A stretch of DNA of 64,000 nt, taken from assembly GCA_945872365.1 (NCBI GenBank), contig CAMBZJ010000009.1:1-64000 (forward strand). The letters are read 5' to 3'. Below the pieces are notes generated by a model that ran no database searches, was not told the DNA's origin, and saw nothing but the letters and a program-made list of their open reading frames with translations. Shown piece after piece: positions 61,967-64,000 of this stretch; positions within the stretch are counted from its first letter, which is position 1; every line of letters starts with the position of its first letter. A program made the position numbers and the translations under genes. Source of the stretch: Klebsiella pneumoniae. GTDB lineage: Bacteria > Desulfobacterota > Binatia > UBA12015.

Positions 61967-64000
61967 ATGGCGATGATCGAGCGGCTCGGCATCGCCGGCG
62001 TCGGCCTGATCGGGGGCTCGCTCGCACTCGCCGCACGTCGCGCCGGCGTCGCGCGCGAGATCGTCGGTCTCGGTCGCACCCGAGCGAACCTCGACTTGGC
62101 GCTCGCGCGCGGCATCCTAGACCGCGCGGACGTCACCCCCGACATCCTCGCCGGTGCCGATCTGGTACTCCTGGCGACGCCAATCGGCCTCCTCGCGGCG
62201 ACCGCGCAGGCGATCGCGCCACACTTGGCTCCCGGCGCGATCGTCACCGACGCGGGCAGCGTAAAGGCAAATGTCGTCCGCGACGTGACGGCGGCGCTGG
62301 GTCCGGGACTGCGTTTCGTCGGCGGACACCCGATCGCCGGGACCGAGGATTCGGGTGCGGTCGCGGCCGATCCCGACCTCTTCCGCGGCGCGCGTTGCGT
62401 GCTCACGCCGGTCGCCGCGAGCGATCGTGCCGCGGTCGCCCGGGTACGCGCGTTGTGGGAAGCGGTCGGCATGGAGGTCGTCGAGATGGCGCCGGCACAC
62501 CACGACGACCTGCTGGCACTGACGAGTCACCTCCCCCACGTGTTGGCCTTTGCGCTTGCGCTCGCCGCGGGCGGATCCAAGGCATCGCCCGGCACCGAAG
62601 CGCTCGAGTTCGCCGGCCCATCGTTCCGCAGCGCCACCCGGGTCGCTTCGAGTCTGCCCGAGACCTGGCGCGACATTCTGGTCGCCAACGCCGACGCGGT
62701 CGAGCGCGCGCTCGCATCGCTGCGGGTCCGCATCCAGGAGATCGTCGGGGCGGCGCGGTCGGACCCCTCCGGGCTCGAGGCCCTGCTGGCCGAAGGGCGC
62801 GGCGTGCGCCGTTCGCTCGGGCAGGACACCCGGTCGCCTAGCGCGGTGGCTACGGACACGGGCCCCGCGCTTGCGGCCGTCGCGCCGGCCAGGGGCCCGC
62901 TCTCGGGCGAGGTTCGCGTGCCCGGTGACAAGTCGATCGCACACCGCGCGCTCCTGTTCGGCGGAGTCGCCCACGGCACGACGGTCGTCCGCGGTGTCGG
63001 GGGCGGGGAGGATAACGCCTCGACGATCAGCGTTTTGCGCGCACTCGGCGTCCGCGTCGAGCGCGCGGGCTCGACGGTGCGAATCGAGGGGCGCGGCTTC
63101 GAGGGCCTCGAGGCCCCGCGCGATGTCCTCGACTGCGGCAACTCCGGCACGACGATGCGGCTCATGGCGGGCCTGCTCGCCGCCCGGCCGTTCGTCTCCC
63201 GACTCGACGGCGATGCGTCGCTGCGCCGTCGGCCGATGCGCCGGGTGATGGAGCCGCTCGAGCGCATGGGGGCGCGCTTCGCGAGCGCCGACGGCCGTCC
63301 GCCGATCGAAGTGCACGGTGGCTCGCTTGCCCCGGCGAGGTTCGAACTGGCAATCCCGAGCGCACAGGTGAAGACGGCGCTCGTGCTGGCGGGACTCCAG
63401 GCGGCGGGAGAGACGGTCGTGCGCGAGCCGGCGCTCTCGCGCGACCACACCGAGCGCCTGCTCGGGGCCTTCGGCGGCGTGGTCGAGCGCCGCTCGCCGG
63501 TCGAGATCGCCGTCCGAGGGCCGCAGTCGCTGCGGGGAGCCTCGATCGACGTACCCGGGGATCCCAGCGCGGCGGCGTTTTGGCTGGTCGCGGGATCGAT
63601 CGTGCCGGGGTCCCGGCTGGTGGTTCGCGAAGTCTGCGTCAACCCGACCCGTACCGGGGCGATCGACGTCCTCCGTTCCATGGGAGCCCGCCTGCGGCTG
63701 GTCGAGCGGCCTCCGGTCGGCGAGGAGCCGGTGGCGGACGTCGAGGTCGAGGCGTCGCCGCTGCGCTCGGTCTCGATCGGTGGAGAGACGATGCTCCGTG
63801 CGATCGACGAGTTCCCGGTCCTCGCGGTCGCCGCCGCACTCGCGTCGGGCGAGACGCGCTTCACCGACGCGGGCGAACTGCGCGTGAAGGAGAGCGACCG
63901 GATCGCCGCGATGGCCACGGGACTGCGCACGCTCGGTGCCGAGGTCGAGGAGTCGCCCGACGGACTCGCGGTCCGCGGTCCCACGGTTCTCTCGGGTGGC
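61967..64000 (+). CDS. tyrA-aroA: Fused prephenate dehydrogenase and EPSP synthase (TyrA-AroA), 3' end outside window
   Basis: An uninterrupted frame of 678 residues to the window end, read codon by codon. Residues 1-290 are TyrA: GIAGVGLIGGSLALAAR (NAD fold), GGHPIAGTEDSG (catalytic His) and ALTSHLPHVLAFAL. After a linker near 285-300, AroA (5-enolpyruvylshikimate-3-phosphate synthase) starts: GEVRVPGDKSIAHRALLFGG, CGNSGTTMRLMAGLLA, VPGDPSAAAFWLVAGSIVPG and VKESDRIAAMATGL. About 50 AroA residues and the stop are missing. The TSGNSGTTMR-type motif without GNAGTA suggests a non-plant-type enzyme class. TyrA-AroA fusions are known in Pseudomonas and relatives. Start ATG at 61967, 31 bases after pheA. 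Confidence 0.95.
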   Translation, partial: MAMIERLGIAGVGLIGGSLALAARRAGVAREIVGLGRTRANLDLALARGILDRADVTPDILAGADLVLLATPIGLLAATAQAIAPHLAPGAIVTDAGSVKANVVRDVTAALGPGLRFVGGHPIAGTEDSGAVAADPDLFRGARCVLTPVAASDRAAVARVRALWEAVGMEVVEMAPAHHDDLLALTSHLPHVLAFALALAAGGSKASPGTEALEFAGPSFRSATRVASSLPETWRDILVANADAVERALASLRVRIQEIVGAARSDPSGLEALLAEGRGVRRSLGQDTRSPSAVATDTGPALAAVAPARGPLSGEVRVPGDKSIAHRALLFGGVAHGTTVVRGVGGGEDNASTISVLRALGVRVERAGSTVRIEGRGFEGLEAPRDVLDCGNSGTTMRLMAGLLAARPFVSRLDGDASLRRRPMRRVMEPLERMGARFASADGRPPIEVHGGSLAPARFELAIPSAQVKTALVLAGLQAAGETVVREPALSRDHTERLLGAFGGVVERRSPVEIAVRGPQSLRGASIDVPGDPSAAAFWLVAGSIVPGSRLVVREVCVNPTRTGAIDVLRSMGARLRLVERPPVGEEPVADVEVEASPLRSVSIGGETMLRAIDEFPVLAVAAALASGETRFTDAGELRVKESDRIAAMATGLRTLGAEVEESPDGLAVRGPTVLSGG

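Overview
The window is very GC-rich chromosomal DNA (third codon positions are almost always G or C) from a Gram-negative bacterium with an outer membrane. It carries a Bam/Skp/Lol set, most of the lipid A pathway, LPS-core genes and a complete type II secretion operon. The gene order (ruvCAB-DUF2905; lolCD-bamA-skp-fabZ-lpxA-lpxI-Gfo/Idh-lpxB-msbA-DUF374-waaA-lpxK; yicC-gmk-rel; pheA-tyrA-aroA) and the use of LpxI rather than LpxH point to the former 'Deltaproteobacteria' and relatives such as Desulfobacterota, Myxococcota or Binatota-type lineages. The phylum is inference; no rRNA or tRNA gene is visible. No insertion sequence, phage gene, integrase or CRISPR array was seen, and no gap between genes exceeds about 270 bases.

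Layout. 1-7140 is a mixed region: the end of a glutaredoxin-like gene, plsX, an App1-type phosphatase, a conserved hypothetical gene, a tiny secreted protein, a haloalkane-dehalogenase-like hydrolase, a coniferyl-type aldehyde dehydrogenase and rlpA. 7349-9820 is ruvC-ruvA-ruvB-DUF2905, with coupled starts. 9842-13568 holds an NtrY-like membrane histidine kinase followed by one reading frame that joins a response-regulator receiver domain to a full LpxC deacetylase. 25918-13686 on the minus strand is a twelve-gene gspCDEFGHIJKLMN operon. lysS starts divergently from gspC.

27653-51819 is a tightly packed plus-strand envelope supercluster: lolC/E, lolD, bamA, skp, a fabZ-lpxA fusion, lpxI, a Gfo/Idh oxidoreductase, a sphingosine-phosphate-lyase-like PLP enzyme, lpxB, msbA, a DUF374 acyltransferase, an exported unknown, waaA, lpxK, a sugar epimerase, a Trm112-like protein, a heptosyltransferase, a degenerate glycosyltransferase, a Kdo-kinase-like gene, a fused kinase-glycosyltransferase, a GT4 glycosyltransferase and the heptose-7-phosphate kinase. 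Many stops overlap the next start as ATGA or GTGA. 51816-56301 is yicC-gmk-rel-ridA-rpmB. The heptose adenylyltransferase hldC lies opposite and overlaps the end of rpmB. 56919-64000 is mutL-miaA-accA-pheA and a tyrA-aroA fusion cut by the window end.

The genes read mainly as an outer-membrane assembly programme: fatty-acid supply (plsX, accA, fabZ), lipid A synthesis (LpxA, LpxC, LpxI, LpxB, LpxK), Kdo and core sugars (WaaA, heptose genes, glycosyltransferases, core kinases), export (MsbA), lipoprotein and beta-barrel assembly (Lol, Bam, Skp) and protein secretion (Gsp). The most unusual point is the receiver-LpxC fusion directly behind a sensor kinase. It suggests phospho-relay control of the committed step of lipid A synthesis at protein level. 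Two further in-frame fusions in the same pathway (FabZ-LpxA and core kinase-glycosyltransferase) strengthen the impression of a lineage that builds its LPS machinery from fused parts.
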